Shown: positions 1 to 12,627 of the stretch, piece by piece
How positions within the stretch are numbered: the first letter of the stretch is position 1
Layout: every line of letters starts with the position of its first letter
From: Congeria kusceri
Taxonomy: Eukaryota > Mollusca > Bivalvia > Myida > Dreissenidae
Assembly: GCA_027627225.1 (NCBI GenBank)
Contig: CM051028.1
Location: 22,812,364 to 22,876,363 of the forward strand
Length of the DNA stretch: 64,000 bases
Direction: 5' to 3'
The notes under the pieces: generated by a model
What the model was told of the DNA's origin: nothing
Databases searched by the model: none
The model's input: only the letters and a program-made list of their open reading frames with translations
Position numbers and translations under genes: made by a program

Positions 1-162
1 TATATATGAAAAATCAAAATTGAACACAGAAATGTCTGTACATCAGTACACTAGATTGGTGTCAAATGCATTCAACATAAATTCAAATGTACAAGTCAAA
101 ATCTTAAAGATTCGAACTTTGCACATAAAAAATATGATGATTGATGAGTTTTGAAATGATAT

Positions 163-402
163 GAGGCACGTCGTGGGAAAACCGGGCCTAAAGCATGTGC
201 GTAATGCAGTCTGCACAGGCTAATCCGGGATGGCACTTTCCGCTTTTATGGTATTTTCTGTTTCAAGGAAGTCTCTTCTAAACATAAATCCACTGTAGGA
301 AGAAAGTGCCGTGCTGGATTAGCTTGTGCGGACTGCACAGGCTAATCCGGGATGACACTTTACGCACATGCATTAAATCCAGTTTTCCCACGACGCACCT
401 CA
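163..402 (-). mobile_element. Fold-back MITE copy 1 (double-hairpin family)
   Basis: Begins GAGGCACGTCGTGGGAAAAC and ends with its complement (…TTTTCCCACGACGCACCTC). The core is asymmetric and reads in the reverse sense here. Each arm holds its own palindrome around GCCTGTGC/GCACAGGC. It is the reference for eleven further copies in the window. Confidence 0.9.
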
Positions 403-403
403 T

Positions 404-2576
404 ATTCTTATCACACAATGAACACTGTGTTATGGTGGCGATGCAACTTTTAACAAGGTTACTGAAATACAACTCGGGCAAATTGACCCGGCACTTGTTA
501 ACTCTTTAGCATTTATAAGTTAATGCCTGAAATTTGTCCTGTATGTAACTTCAGCTTACTGCATATGCGTTGACGTTGTGGCAATTCAGGTTAGTCATAT
601 ACCAATGGTATTTTAAGCGATATGTCAATATAACATGATTTCCTAACTGAAACTAATCATTTTATAATACATTCGAAGTCGTCTGATTTAATGATAATTT
701 TTAAAAAGTTCGAATTTCACATTCGAAGTCATCTGGTTTAATGATAATTTAACAAAAGTTCGAATTTAACAAAAATAATGGACCAGAAAAAGACTTCGAA
801 ATGGCGCTATTCGAAATACCAGTGTTTGAATTTATACTGCTGCGTAAAAGTAAGTGTCAGGTAAAATTTTTCGAGCTATACAACAAGAACAATGCACACA
901 ACTCACAAGAGCTGACACATCAATCTATGGAGCACCATCCCTGCCATAATATGCACTGCCACATGAGAATAAAATGTTGTTCATGCTTTTTAATCATTCT
1001 TACTTAGTCATTGTTAGTACACCTTCCATAGCTGACAGGGAAATCCTTTTGAAAATGAATATAATCAACTTGTTCTGTTACAAACTTTCAGTACACACAA
1101 ATAATCAACAGATGCCCAGAAATATAGAAAGAAGTTAAAACAACTTGACAATTCTAAAGTTTTCTTTTCACTGTTGTCATCTCATGCGCAATTTAAAATC
1201 CACAGTGGCAAAGCAAATAGAAGCAATGGTACTCCATATTTATCCCTTACCTTCACACTTATCATCTTGTTTGGCTAAATCGTACAAAGTGTGCAAAATG
1301 TAATCAATGAATTCACAACACTAACACTCTGTCCCAAAACGTTCTGATTAAGATTGTTTGTATTTTTAGTATAAACAAATAAAATTAAGTTATTATTCAT
1401 CTCGCATCATGTCTGGAAACTGTATTGTCTAATACAATTTCTATTAAATTCATCTAAATATTTCAAGTTGATTATCAATTTCAAATATATTTTAGGCGTG
1501 TCTTTGAAAAACCGGGCTTAATGGATGTGCGTAAAGTGTTGTCCTGGGTCCGCATAGGCTACTCCAGGATAGCACGTTCCGCCTACAGTGTAATTATTTT
1601 TATAAGTGACTTCCTTGAAACAGAAAATATTATAAAAGCGTAAAGTGTCGTCCTAGATTAGCCCGTGCAAACTGCACAGGCTGATCAGCGAGGACACTTT
1701 AAGCATGTGCATTAAGCCCGGTTTTCCCACGACATGCCTCATTTCTATCATTTAAAAGTAAAACAAATCATTCCAAGTAGACTCACTGACTTTAACTGAG
1801 TTTAAATCCTACTCCCATGGTGAACTATCAGATAAACACTGCATGGCCTGCTATTTGCAAAATGTTTAATATCAGAGAGATTATATTATTAAGGACAGCA
1901 CTCATAATTATATCAAGGAATCACTCAACACCTTGGGTTGTATCACTCTGTGAGGAGTTATTGTTAAAGGTCTTATTTTGTATAATCAAATTATTATTGA
2001 AGCTTGAAATTTAACAATTCGCAGACTGATGAGCACATAGATAAATTTTAATTTGCATGTTTACTAGATTTTCATGGGTAATTTGAGCTCCTTTTAATTG
2101 CACATTTAGAGTCAATGTACGGGCTTGATTTGCAAATTGATCTTCAGATATTCCAACGCTAATTAAACGTCCACTGAATGCATGGTCAACCACAGATTAA
2201 ACGACAGCTAACCCAGATGATTCTGTTCATGTCCCTCAGAGATTAACGAGTTAACTTACTCCATATTTTTGTAAATGTTTGTTTAAGTAATTAATGATCA
2301 AAACATGATTAACAGTCTTTTAAAGATTTTTTAAACATACATATGCTAATTTATATCAGACAATATAACTATATTGAGCTAGTACAAGATATAAAAATCA
2401 AGAATCTTACTGGAACCTTTACCACATACAACAACAATGAAAAAGCAATGTTTTCGGTGCAAATCTGTCTTCTAAACAAATCAACAACGAAGAATGTTCA
2501 AGTATCTTCAAGTCATAAAATATACTGGTACTTCTTCACTAGGGACACAAATCCAAAGCAACAGACTTTGTTTTAC
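404..2576. other. Intron or downstream sequence of the giant gene
   Basis: Apart from MITE copy 2, nothing is seen. The exon downstream of 2577 is not in the window. Short open frames here have no coding character. Confidence 0.6.
1493..1741 (+). mobile_element. Fold-back MITE copy 2
   Basis: Forward copy, diverged at the left end (AGGCGTGTCTTTGAAAAACC) and core; the right end GTTTTCCCACGACATGCCTC is well kept. Confidence 0.85.
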
Positions 2577-2903
2577 CTTTGCTTTCTCGACTTGTTTCTC
2601 CACATCAGCCGCAGCCAGTCTGATCTGCTGCAGGTCCATAAGTTTCCTCTCCTTGTCCTCGAGCCATATGTTAACCCTCTCGAGTCCGAACTGGAACACT
2701 TCTCGAGCATTCAAAGCCTCTGCCAACACATTCTTGCGCTCGATGGCCACACCGTACACTCTCGTGTGCTCAATACTAAGTTTCTTCACTGAAATGTCCA
2801 TTTCCTCTCGATCTTTGGGCGTCAGGTCTTGTAATACCGCCTCAACCTTTTTGTTGACAGTGTCAAGTGTGAACTGACGATTCTCCAGCTCTGAACACAG
2901 GGC
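2577..2903 (-). CDS. Spectrin-repeat exon F of giant minus-strand gene
   Basis: Internal coding exon of 327 nt (109 codons, phase 0 at both ends). The acceptor is a T-rich tract ending CAG just above 2903 and the donor is AAG|GTAAAA below 2577. The translation is a heptad-rich helical stretch (ALCSELENRQF at its start, then GLERVNIWLEDKERKL with Trp at residue 80, ending VEKQVEKAK), typical of the three-helix spectrin fold with the conserved helix-A Trp. It follows exon 3699-3492 in phase. In the family such repeats form a flexible rod linking membrane or nuclear envelope to the cytoskeleton. The downstream exon lies outside the window. The open frame runs past the donor only into intron. Family membership is well supported by pattern; the exact orthologue is not. 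Confidence 0.85.
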
Positions 2904-3216
2904 CTGAAAAATGGCAAAATCTGTGTAATAAGACGAGCATAAGAAGACATATGTAATGTCAGGTATCATGATACATAACACTAACCAATTTCGTAACATT
3001 TATTGACGGAATCAAAAGTTCCAAAAATAGGAAGTCTTTTAAACTGCACCATCTTCAGTTCCATACTCTCATCATATATCTACTATATTTTCTATATAAT
3101 TTGGCACCATCCTATAGCCTTAATTATTTGTAAACCTTGAAAAACGTCTAACTACACAGATGATAGGCTTTGACAATAGGAGGGATGATATTTTGCATAA
3201 AGAGCAAAGTACAGTG

Positions 3217-3454
3217 AGAGGCGTGTCGTGGAAAAACCGGGCTTAAAGTGTGTAAAGTGCCATCCTGGATCAGCCTGTGTAGTCTGCACAGGCTAATCCG
3301 GGACAACACTTTCTGCTTGAATGGTATTTTCTGTTTCAAGGAAGTCTCTTCTAAACATAAATCCACTGACTCAGCCTGTGCGGACTGCACAGGTTGATTC
3401 GGGACGACACTTTAGACACATGAATTAAGACCGGTTTTCCCACGACACGCCTCA
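3217..3454 (-). mobile_element. Fold-back MITE copy 3
   Basis: Reverse copy within the 588-nt intron between exons 3699-3492 and 2903-2577. A short AGTG occurs on each side and may be the target duplication. The ends are only about 40 nt from exon 3699-3492, so it may affect splicing. Confidence 0.85.
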
Positions 3455-3491
3455 GTGCCAACCTCAATCACGTCAAAAGGCCGATACTCAC

Positions 3492-3699
3492 ATTGATGTA
3501 CTGGAGGTTTTCCTTGGCGTCGTTAACGTCGTAACCCGTGGCAACTGTGAGAAGCACCTGCTCCTCCTTCTTGTTGAGCCAGGCGAGGTACTGGTCCACC
3601 TTGCCCTGTATCTCCTCAAGGTCAAGCTCCAGAAGCTCGATGCCCTTGGAGAGTCGCGCGCTACGTGCCTGCACATCTGCTAACTTCTTTTCACGTTTC
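3492..3699 (-). CDS. Spectrin-repeat exon E of giant minus-strand gene
   Basis: Internal exon of 208 nt. The acceptor is TATCCAG|G at 3699 and the donor AAT|GTGAGT below 3492. It begins with the last base of a split Lys codon left by exon 8056-7938 (phase 2 donor) and ends in phase 0, so the joint is exact. The translation is highly charged and helical: KKREKKLADVQARSARL, then a segment with YLAWLNKKEEQVLL whose Trp is the helix-A marker of a spectrin repeat, ending KENLQYIN. GC content is far above the flanking intron. It is separated from the next exon by a 588-nt intron holding one fold-back MITE. Confidence 0.85.
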
Positions 3700-4632
3700 C
3701 TGGATAAAAACGTGGATGTGTTAATGCTTTGTATTTTATTTTTGTATACGGCTAGATGATGACTGTGTTTACATTTATGAACTATCCATTTTGTGCCTTG
3801 GTGCCCTGTAATCAGAAGCTTATATATAAATACAAAAGTGGCAGTTTAGTGAGAAAAGGTAACGACTCCCAAATGGAAACTCTAACAAAAATTTATCTCC
3901 AAATTAACCAATTTACATGACAATAGTTTGTATTAAAACTCCAACAATCACAGTAGATTAATATTTCACTTCTTGGTTTAGAAAATTGTAAGGCAAATAA
4001 ATTGTTACAACTAAAATACAACCACAACTTCTTATCTTCAAACACGCTTCAAAAACATGATCACTATCCAAACAATGCATTAACAGTGCAATTTCTTCAC
4101 AGACTGCCACCAATAGAGTAACACTCTACTAATACCCGTGATTATTTTAAGAAATTAAGTGCATATGTTATCTTTTAAAGCCACAATTTCCACAATTATG
4201 CAAATAAACCCAATGATCACCAGATTTTATTGTTTATTGTGAAAATACAAATAATCATATGAATTATGACGCCACAGCCCACTGTGAATGCACTCTCCAT
4301 TAACATCCAAAGGCACCATTGAAACCTGTGTTGTTTAATATTAGTTTCTCAGAATTCTACTTGCGTTTATTATTTTTGACCTGCTTCAAAAACCAATTAG
4401 TGTACCGTAACCTTCTGATGTGCAGGACACGGTTACATACCTCAACGACTTAAACCTGACCTTTTTTGAAAACGTTCTGAGGTTTCTAGGTAATAAAACA
4501 TCATGGAAAGACACATTTGTCAATGACATAACTGACCTCTATACAAAAACTAAACAGCAATGCTTATTCTCATACTGTATGGCAAGTATAAAATTATAGA
4601 GAATATTATTGAGTGTTGGATAAAGATCAAAT

Positions 4633-5883
4633 GAAGCATTTCGTGGGAAAACCGGACTTAAAGCATGTGCATAAAGTGTCGTCCCAGATTAGCCTGTGCA
4701 GTCTGCACAGGCTAATCCAGGACGGCACTTTCCGCCTACAGTGGATTTATGTTTAGAAGAGACTTCCTTGAAACAGAAAATACCACAAAAATTGTCACAT
4801 GAGTGACGGATATACCCCCACAATATGGCCTTGTCACAAAACTATGGCATCCATTAGAAAGACATGGACAGAGACAGAATGCTTTAATTCGTGAATGGTC
4901 AACAGTGTATTTGGAAAAATTTAATTTTAATAGAAGCCATAACTCTGTCAACATTTAGTGGTTTGAAACCAAAGTTGAACTTTATCTGGATTTTATGATG
5001 ATACACCTATGTGCCAAAAGAATTTAAATATGTGAAGCCTTTCATTAGTTATTGTCCATGTTTATCGGGAATTTACGTCAAAAAGGGGCCATAACTGTGT
5101 CAAAATGTAGTGGTTTGTAACCAAAGTTGAACTTGACCTGTATTTTATGCTGCTACACACGAGTACCAATAATTATTTAAATATGTCAAGCCATTGTTGA
5201 GTTAACGTCAGGGAAGTATGTTTTTAGGGAATTTAAGTGAAATTAAGGGCCATAACTCTGTCAAAATTTAGTGGTTTAAAACTAAAGTCAAACTTGACCC
5301 GTATTTTATGATGCTACACATGTATACCAAGAATTATTTCAATATGTCAAGCCATTCTTGAGTTATCGTCAGGAAATCATGTCTTGATGGAATTTTAAGT
5401 CGAAAAGGGGCCATAACTCTTGTCAAAATTTAGTGGTTTGTAACCAACATCAAAATTGACCTGTATTCTATGATGTTACACATTTGTACCAAAAATTATT
5501 TAAATATGTCAAACCTTTGTTGAGTTATCATCCAGAAACCAAGTTTTTAAGGAATTTTAAGTCTAAAAGGGGCCATAACTCAGTCAAAATTTAGTGGTTT
5601 GTAACCAACATCGAACTTGACCTGTATTCTATGATGTTACACATGTGTACCAAAAATTATTTGAATATGTCAAGCCTTTCTTGAGTTATCATCCGGAAAC
5701 GAAAAACCAACAGACCGACGGACCGACAAGCTCACTCCTATATATCCTCCATAAACTTTGTTTGTGGGTGTATAATAAAAGCGGAAAGTGCCATCCCAGA
5801 TTAGCCTGTGCGGACTGCACAGGCTAATCCGAGACAACACTTTACGCACATGCATAAGGCCCGGTTTTCCCACGACAAGCCTC
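4633..5883 (+). mobile_element. Fold-back MITE copy 4, split by a 990-bp insertion
   Basis: Left arm and core at 4633-4785 and the remaining core and right arm at 5776-5883. Joining the two parts gives a normal copy of about 260 bp. AAAT flanks both ends (4629-4632 and 5884-5887 region), a plausible target duplication. Confidence 0.85.
4786..5775 (+). repeat. Tandem-repeat element inserted inside a MITE (about 160-bp units)
   Basis: Insertion that interrupts the MITE core between ATACCA and TAAAAGCGG. It carries about five diverged units with period near 160 bp. Each contains GGCCATAACTCTGTC followed by TTTAGTGGTTTG and a segment on CTACACATGTGTACC, and ends with an ACCGACGGACCGAC tract. The layout (unique ends, tandem middle, short microsatellite-like tail) resembles the pearl-type and related non-autonomous elements of bivalves. 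Confidence 0.75.
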
Positions 5884-6568
5884 AAATTTATTATGTGAGG
5901 CTGAGAAACATGGTCACAGCCCGAGGCTTGCCAAGCGCTACCCTGTTTCAAGCCGAGCATGATAAAGTTGATCGTTATTCAACACTCACATAATATTCTA
6001 TTTATCCTATTATGCTGTGTTTATAAATCATGTAAATGGAGGGAAACTATGTCAAAAATACCAAAAAAATAGCTTTGGTTTCACATTTTTAACACTTTTT
6101 AGTTTTTTGTTTACTAAACACGTCATCATTTGGTTTGACGTCACATTGAAATACATTGTGTTCTAAAAATAAGGATCGCATAAACATGTGCTAAAAATAG
6201 TGATTGAATAAAGTTTAAGTTTATACGAGGGGTTGTTATCCCATCAATTTGGCTGTAGTAATAGGATAAAACTATTTTGAACAGCAACATTAGAAGCTGA
6301 AAAATATTCTATCTGCATCAAAATTCTTGTCACCTTTTTATAAATATCAAATGGTCTATAGCTAGAACTGTCATGAAAAAACATATAATTTACTATTATA
6401 ATAAATAATCGGTGAACAATCATGCATTTTTATACTGTAACATAACATTTAAAGTGACTTTGCATCAATTAAACTGAATGACTATATAGCTTACAGCTGG
6501 TAATTTCCGTGAATGTATACGGACATCCATCACATATTATTAGACCCTTGTGAATAATAACATCAAAT

Positions 6569-6770
6569 GAGGTGCGTCGTGGGAAACTGGACTTAATGCA
6601 TGTGCATAAAGTGCACAGTGGATTTATGTTTAGAAGAGACTTCCTTAAAACAGAAAATACCATAAAAGCGGAAAGTGCCGTCCTGGATGAGCCTGTGCGG
6701 ACTGCACAGGCTAATCCGGGACGACACTTTACGCACATGCATTAAGACTGGTTTTCCCACGACGCGCCTC
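6569..6770 (+). mobile_element. Fold-back MITE copy 5 (left hairpin deleted)
   Basis: Forward copy of 202 bp. The left-arm palindrome is missing: the arm passes directly from GCATGTGCATAAAGTG to CACAGTGGATTTATG. Right arm complete. Confidence 0.85.
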
Positions 6771-7652
6771 ATGCCCTCATGATAAGTCGACACTGGCAAT
6801 AGCTACAGGACTTAAATTGATACTATTAAAATAATTGCATTCATAACAGTATCATGTAACACTTGTGTGGCACAACTGTTAACACCCCGCCCTGCGGCAA
6901 TAATAAGCATAGAATTTCAGTTCACCTGAAATTATAGTATTTATCTTGAATAATGTTATATACCATAAAGTTTAATTTATTGTTAAGTTTACGTTGCGAA
7001 AAACTGGGGTTTAGTCACAAATTGTAAATATACCTCATCCAGTTGGTAAAAAAATGATGTAAATTAGCCTAATTTCTCAATTATAGTTACTTGTATTTAG
7101 GTTCATAACAAATATAAAATACATGACTATAATTTAATTGAAAGTTTATGAATAAGCACAATTTGTATATTTTTGTTTGATAAATGACATAATACTGATA
7201 AACATATTACCTGCTAATGTTTTAAAAAGAAATAAAAAGGAAAAATGACTAATTAGTTGTAAACAGTATTTACATATATTTTTTATATGAAACAATAAAA
7301 TAAAGCAAATTTTGCAAAATACGTACCAGCTACATTTGTCAGAAAAATATTTAAAACAGAAATACAAGAAAACTATGATTTTACCAAGATTTATTTCATT
7401 TAACATTTATTTTCCATTATACAAACACTCTGCATATTAAGTTTTACCTTGAAAACACTGATTATTTTGTTGATTTTCTTATCATTCAACCACTTAAGTC
7501 ATGAAGGGGGACAATTTTTTAATGTTTGGATAAACAATTATATAGTTCAGAGCTGGGTGAATGGGGCCCTATTTCGGCTCCAAATTGGCCTTAAAAATCA
7601 TTGTTTGGTGTAATTTGTTCCCTCTACAATGTATTTTATAAATTGTACATCT

Positions 7653-7889
7653 GAGGCGCGTCGTGGGAAAACCAGACTTCCCGGATCAGCCGTGCAGTCT
7701 GCACAGGCTAATCCGGGATGGCACTTTCCTTTTTTATGGTATTTTCTGTTTCAAGGAAGTCTCTACTAAACATAAATCCACTGTAGGCGGAAAGTGCCGT
7801 CCTGGATTAGCCTGTGCAGACTGCACAGGCTAATCCAGGACGACACTTTCAGCACATGTATTATGACCATTTTTGCCACAACGCGCCTC
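7653..7889 (-). mobile_element. Fold-back MITE copy 6
   Basis: Reverse copy lying only 48 nt from the donor side of exon 8056-7938, in the 4238-nt intron. Part of the left arm between the terminal repeat and the hairpin is lost. Confidence 0.85.
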
Positions 7890-7937
7890 ATATCTAAGAT
7901 CAAAGGTCAGCTACAAAGCATGAAGCTGGGGACTTAC

Positions 7938-8056
7938 TTCAGCTGGTCCTCAACAAGCTCGCGATCGAGGGGGTTGACCCGCTGTGCCACCTCACTGGCC
8001 TGTGCACGCACGGCCTCCACCTTGGGCTCATAGGCCTCGATCTCATTATGAAGGCT
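7938..8056 (-). CDS. Spectrin-repeat exon D of giant minus-strand gene
   Basis: Short internal exon of 119 nt (39 codons plus two bases). The acceptor is CCCCCCACAG|AGC at 8056 and the donor CTGAA|GTAAGTC below 7938. The translation starts SLHNEIEAYEPKVEAVRAQA, a signature-like helix-B segment of spectrin repeats (the E-x-x-x-P-K/R-V-E pattern). It continues naturally from the end of exon 54454-53972 (VDKAAMLK), so the repeat is completed only if the 45.9-kb intron between them is removed. That reading makes the block at 46686-45130 an alternative, not an obligatory, exon. Confidence 0.85.
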
Positions 8057-8685
8057 CTGTGGGGGGCGAGAAATAGTAAGATGTATAATACAGAAGAAAA
8101 ATGAAATTTTAAATACAAAACTAAACAGCAGAATTTACCTGTATTAATCTATAGCCGGAACAAACAGACCTGACACACTCGTGAATTTAAATAGCATCAT
8201 GTCCTGTACTTGTGCTCGGTTTAGTTAGCAGTAACAAAGTCGCATATGAGTTCTGTGGAGGATGGACTATGGAATGTATTACAAAGAATGACAAAAGACA
8301 AAAATTATGGTTTCTTTTTTCCTTACATTCATGCATTTAGTAAAAGCACAACATTTTGTACACATTAAATTAAGCTAGATACATTATGGATGTTGGCAAA
8401 AACAGCTGGAGTTTGTGGGCATAAAAATGTTCAAAATGATACTAACACTTCATAGTCTTCTACTTGATCACTTTTATGATTTCCAATTTTCAAAATGGGC
8501 GTTCATTATTCAATGGATGACTACCAGTTCTTTTGATGTGACATGTACAGACCACATTAATCAATTAATTAAACAGTCTGAGCAGCTCTATGTCCTCACA
8601 AACATCTCTAGGGAGACATGAACAGGCATTCTCCATCGTGACAATGTCCATAGCATGAAAAAGACCCAAGTAAGAACCACCAAAA

Positions 8686-8890
8686 CAAGAGCTGTCTCAG
8701 GACAGCCCGTTCAACTATTCATATGGCTTTGTCAGAGTTATGGGCCTTGGTCAGTGACCTTACATAATGACCCCAAAGACATGTGTGAAGTTTCGAATAT
8801 CTGTAGTAGTTACAGAGATATGTACATGTTGCTGGCAAACCTTAACCAGAGCATTTCGCCAACAAACGGGTGAGTAGAATAGCTCAGAAT
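8686..8890 (+). repeat. Possible fragment of a bivalve tandem-repeat element
   Basis: Starts ACAAGAGCTGTCTCAGGACA and contains GAGTTATGGGCCTTGG, the style of the ends of array-bearing elements elsewhere in the window. Single short copy; low support. Confidence 0.3.
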
Positions 8891-9093
8891 ATTTGGTGAA
8901 TAGTCGAGCTAACAAGAAACTGAATTTCTATGAGTGAGTCAAAGACATGTAGCACTTAAGCAGACTTATGCTGGATACAAGTAACATGTGAAGTCTGGTT
9001 TCTTCATGTGTTGCTGCTTGTCCAAGCCCTACATACAAGCAGAGGGTTATAAAAGCTGTACAAGTTGTTAGGACCAGTTTTCCCTCAATATTC

Positions 9094-9340
9094 GAGGTGT
9101 GTCGTGGGAAAACTGGGCTTAATGCATGTGTGTAGAGTGTCGTCTCCTATTAGCCAGGCTGATCCGGGACAACACTTTCCGCTTTTATGGTATTTTTTGT
9201 CTCAAGGAAGCCTCTTCTAAACATAAATCCACTGTAGGCAGAGAGTGTCGTCCCAGATTAGCCTGTGCGAACTGCACTGGCTAGTCCGAGATGACACTTA
9301 AGACACATGCATTTAGCCCGGGTTTCCCATGACACTCCTC
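9094..9340 (-). mobile_element. Fold-back MITE copy 7
   Basis: Reverse copy with an incomplete left hairpin (TATTAGCCAGGCTGATCC) and otherwise normal arms. Confidence 0.85.
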
Positions 9341-10003
9341 ATTTTTATTCAAGAACTTGACCAATGTTGGATCAGACACCAATCTCAATAAAATCATCTC
9401 CTGTCTGCCAGTACTATACTGTATCCACTGACTCGATCTGATGACTTCACATTAGGGGTCACATTCAGATGACCGCTTCTGGAGCCAATCAAATGGCTGC
9501 CTTCAAAATGCTATGGTATAACTTTATAAACGAACCATCAAAATGTATGCAAAAAAATAGCATGTAGTCTGATTAGCTAAGGTAATACTTAATCTATTGT
9601 TAATATCATGTGACAATTAACTGTAAATGATTTGTTCCCCAAAGACCAGTGGAAAACGCAGCATTTTTGAAATCCCGTCGACAAACTTTGCTATGTAACA
9701 AGCTATTTCATTGGATGAATGACTGAACATGTGTTTTTTGTTCAGAAGGTCAGTTGAACACAACCAGTGTTTAAGGATTGAATTAAATGAGATTGGATCA
9801 GGCCCAAGACCTTGTCATCACAAGGTGAACATCTGATAGGCCATGGTAACTTTGCACCAATGTCTTTGAGACAAAGTGCACATTGATCAACATTGTTAAC
9901 AAAGTTATTAATGAATATTGTGGTTGTGGCTTCAAGTAAGAGATGTGGCTATGTTTATTATTCATCTGGTAACTAGCAACAGATTTTTGTTGTTTTGTGG
10001 TTT

Positions 10004-11035
10004 TAGTGTTTTATCCAGACCTAATCAGCGGGGCTCCGCGCCACGCCCCTTTATTGATCCGCCACCTGGCCCTTTTCAAACGCAATTAGCGCCTTGTGCC
10101 CTCTTATCTATCGACTGTATCGATTGTTAACGCGGGCCCTTTGTGATGGCATGTTATTAAAACTATTCTGTGACCAACTGATAAGATCAGCAGTAGGGGC
10201 AGTCAGTTTATGAGTTTGTGTCCAGATAAAATAAAAACATGCTGATTTTGTTTTTAAAATGAGCGTAAATTGTCTGCTTTTAACAGCCTCGTTTTCTTGT
10301 GCAATTTCTAACGTGTTTGTTTCGTGAATGTTTATGATAAACGTGATAACAAAGGGCAGAATGCATATAAATGTAGACTCAATGTCGTCTTGATTCATAA
10401 ACTATTAAAAAATACATGTGTATACAAAATTTCTTCCAATCATAACCTGAAAAAAACGAATTTCAGAAACAGCAATAAATTCCTACAAAAATATCTGGAA
10501 AAATCATTTCCAACCAAGTTTCAATGTTTGTTTTCTAAATGCTCAGTCTTGACTTTTGCTCATCATCAACAGCATAATTCATATAAACTATAATTATGAA
10601 AATACAAAATATTTCTACAATAAAAAAGATGAAAAATAAAAATTATACCAGAGTACCAGTAAATGGATTTTACCATTAATAAACATGATTTTAACTTGCC
10701 CATAAACCGTTTTAGTTTAAAAGTTGTCTTGTTTGATTGCCCATAGAAAATACTTATTAATAATAAATAAAAAAAATTGTCTGATATTATTGAATAATAT
10801 AACTTAATAATAATAATAAGTTATAATATTGGAAAATTAAAATGTGTTAATAAATTTAATAATAATTAAATATCAAACTTAATAGTCATCAAATATATAA
10901 AAGGAATCAGTCAGTAATACTTAAACAACAACCTATTTAAATCTAATGTGCCCTTTTTAACAGTTTCACCGCGCACAAAATGCCCCTTTTCCAAATCAAG
11001 CGCCATGCCCCTCTGCCCTTCTAGATTAAACACTA
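10004..11035. mobile_element. 1032-bp inverted-repeat element with 5-bp flanking duplication
   Basis: The left end TAGTGTTTTATCCAGA is matched by the complement of the right end (TAGTGTTTAATCTAGA), 14 of 16 identical. GGTTT precedes the left end (9999-10003) and follows the right end (11036-11040). Both subterminal regions are rich in GCCCCTTT-type sequence, while the interior is AT-rich. No transposase frame is present, so it is non-autonomous. The TIR looks hAT-like but the duplication is only 5 bp, so the superfamily is open. Confidence 0.65.
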
Positions 11036-11217
11036 GGTTTATAGTCCTTCTGCACCTAAGGCTGCATTATGTGAGGACTTAACTAGCAACCATGGTGAGC
11101 ACGCTCCAATATTCAGTAGGCGGTGCTTATCATGCACTGATAACATTTAACAGTTACTGACTGGCATATTGTCGATACACAACAACAAAGATGACCTTTT
11201 ATCTGAAATTTTCGTAT

Positions 11218-12627
11218 ATTGTACATATCAGCTATTTTTCGGCGTAGCTGTCTAAGATTACTTTTGACCCCGATTTTCTTGCAATAATTATGCAGCAGGA
11301 AAATTGAATGCCAATAGAATTGGGAAAATTTTATAATTCTAGGGAATGCAAACTTCAAACAATGGTTTAACGTATACCAATAACTGTTGCATACTTTTGG
11401 GGATTAAAAATTTACATAATTGTTTACATAACCGGTTAAAATGAAGTTATAAACATATCTTCAACATATACTCTACAACTGAGCATAAGTATGAACGTAT
11501 TTTCTTATTGTATGTCATGAATAGAATATTATATTAATTCCCAGAATTAATCCACTATTTTGTTTAGCCTAGCGGCCCGCTCTGTCAATAACAATCGATT
11601 CTAGATAGCGAGTTCAACACACGATCATTCTAAAAAATAGCGCGCGTTGAGCTGCTGGTGTATAGCTGTTATAATATACATGCATCAATTAGCGTACAGA
11701 GAAACATAAGAGCGAATATTTCAATAAATGGGGAATTTATGTTTATAAACATACCGTGCATGTTAATTTGAAATTGAATTGCGTTGTGTTCTATAAAGAA
11801 ACAATAAGAATTGTACATGTCTATCAACTTCTCCAGTAGATCAATCTATAAAAAGATACATTTCAATAAATAACATGTTGTGAAATAGGTCTCGCCCAGA
11901 ATACGTCGAAATGATATTCATGCTACTTTTACTTCATTTGTGTAGCATTAATACATTATTTGCAATGCCATTTATACACAGAAACCCTTGATACATCATA
12001 TTCCTACCAAATATTATTTTAAATCGCCATAGTCTACTGTAATATTTGTGTTATAAAAAATGGAAGTCATCATTATTTCAAAAAGGCTGAATGTTTTCTG
12101 ATGATTGCTTTTCCTGAGGATAAACAGTATAAATGATTAATTGACTTCGAAATGTGTATGTATTATGCATAGATAACTTCCAAGATGAAGGTAGGGCATA
12201 TTACTTGAGACTAACTATACGCGTCTGACACTAAATAATTTTCAATCATTCCCGCAATTATTTTCGTACATTGTTAATGTGGTATATTCGGCTGACAAAT
12301 TTATATAATAATGATGTTAACGTAAATTATTTAGGTTATTCATGTATCACTGGTGAAAACATGGGGCGGTATGATCGGTTTATTCACGGTACAAATATTA
12401 ATAATTATTGAATTAATCACAAATTAATTTGGGGATACGAGTTTTCGTATGGTGTCCGAAATAGCTGGAGTCCGAGAAGTCTTCTAATATAGGTTGGGAC
12501 CAAAAAATCTGGGGTCCGAGAAGCCATGTAACCGATCATCTTGGCCCTCTTGTATTATGTTTAGGGTAAAAATCATATCTCAATATTAATGTCAACGCCG
12601 ACTGTCTTTTTTAAAGACATTTCTTGT
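11218..12627. repeat. Long dispersed repeat, copy 1 (empty-site copy)
   Basis: About 1.4 kb matching 29007-31455 in the same orientation. It starts at GCGTAGCTGTCTAAGAT and ends at TTTTTTAAAGACATTTCTT. It includes the block of GTCCGAGAAG repeats near 12470-12540. It keeps the uninterrupted sequence CTTCTCCAGTAGATC near 11836 where copy 2 has a 978-bp insertion. Nature unknown: an old element or a local duplication. Confidence 0.8.

Larger units (their letters stand above)
4593..6270. repeat. Outer repeat X, copy 1, hosting the nested MITE
   Basis: The left piece (4593-4632, on TAGAGAATATTATTGAGTG and GGATAAAGATCAA) and right piece (5888-6270) match the uninterrupted copy at 39003-39552. Both share CATGATAAA…CACATAATATTCTATTTATCC and a final AATAGGATAAAA. 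The MITE copy 4 lies between the two pieces. Confidence 0.65.
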
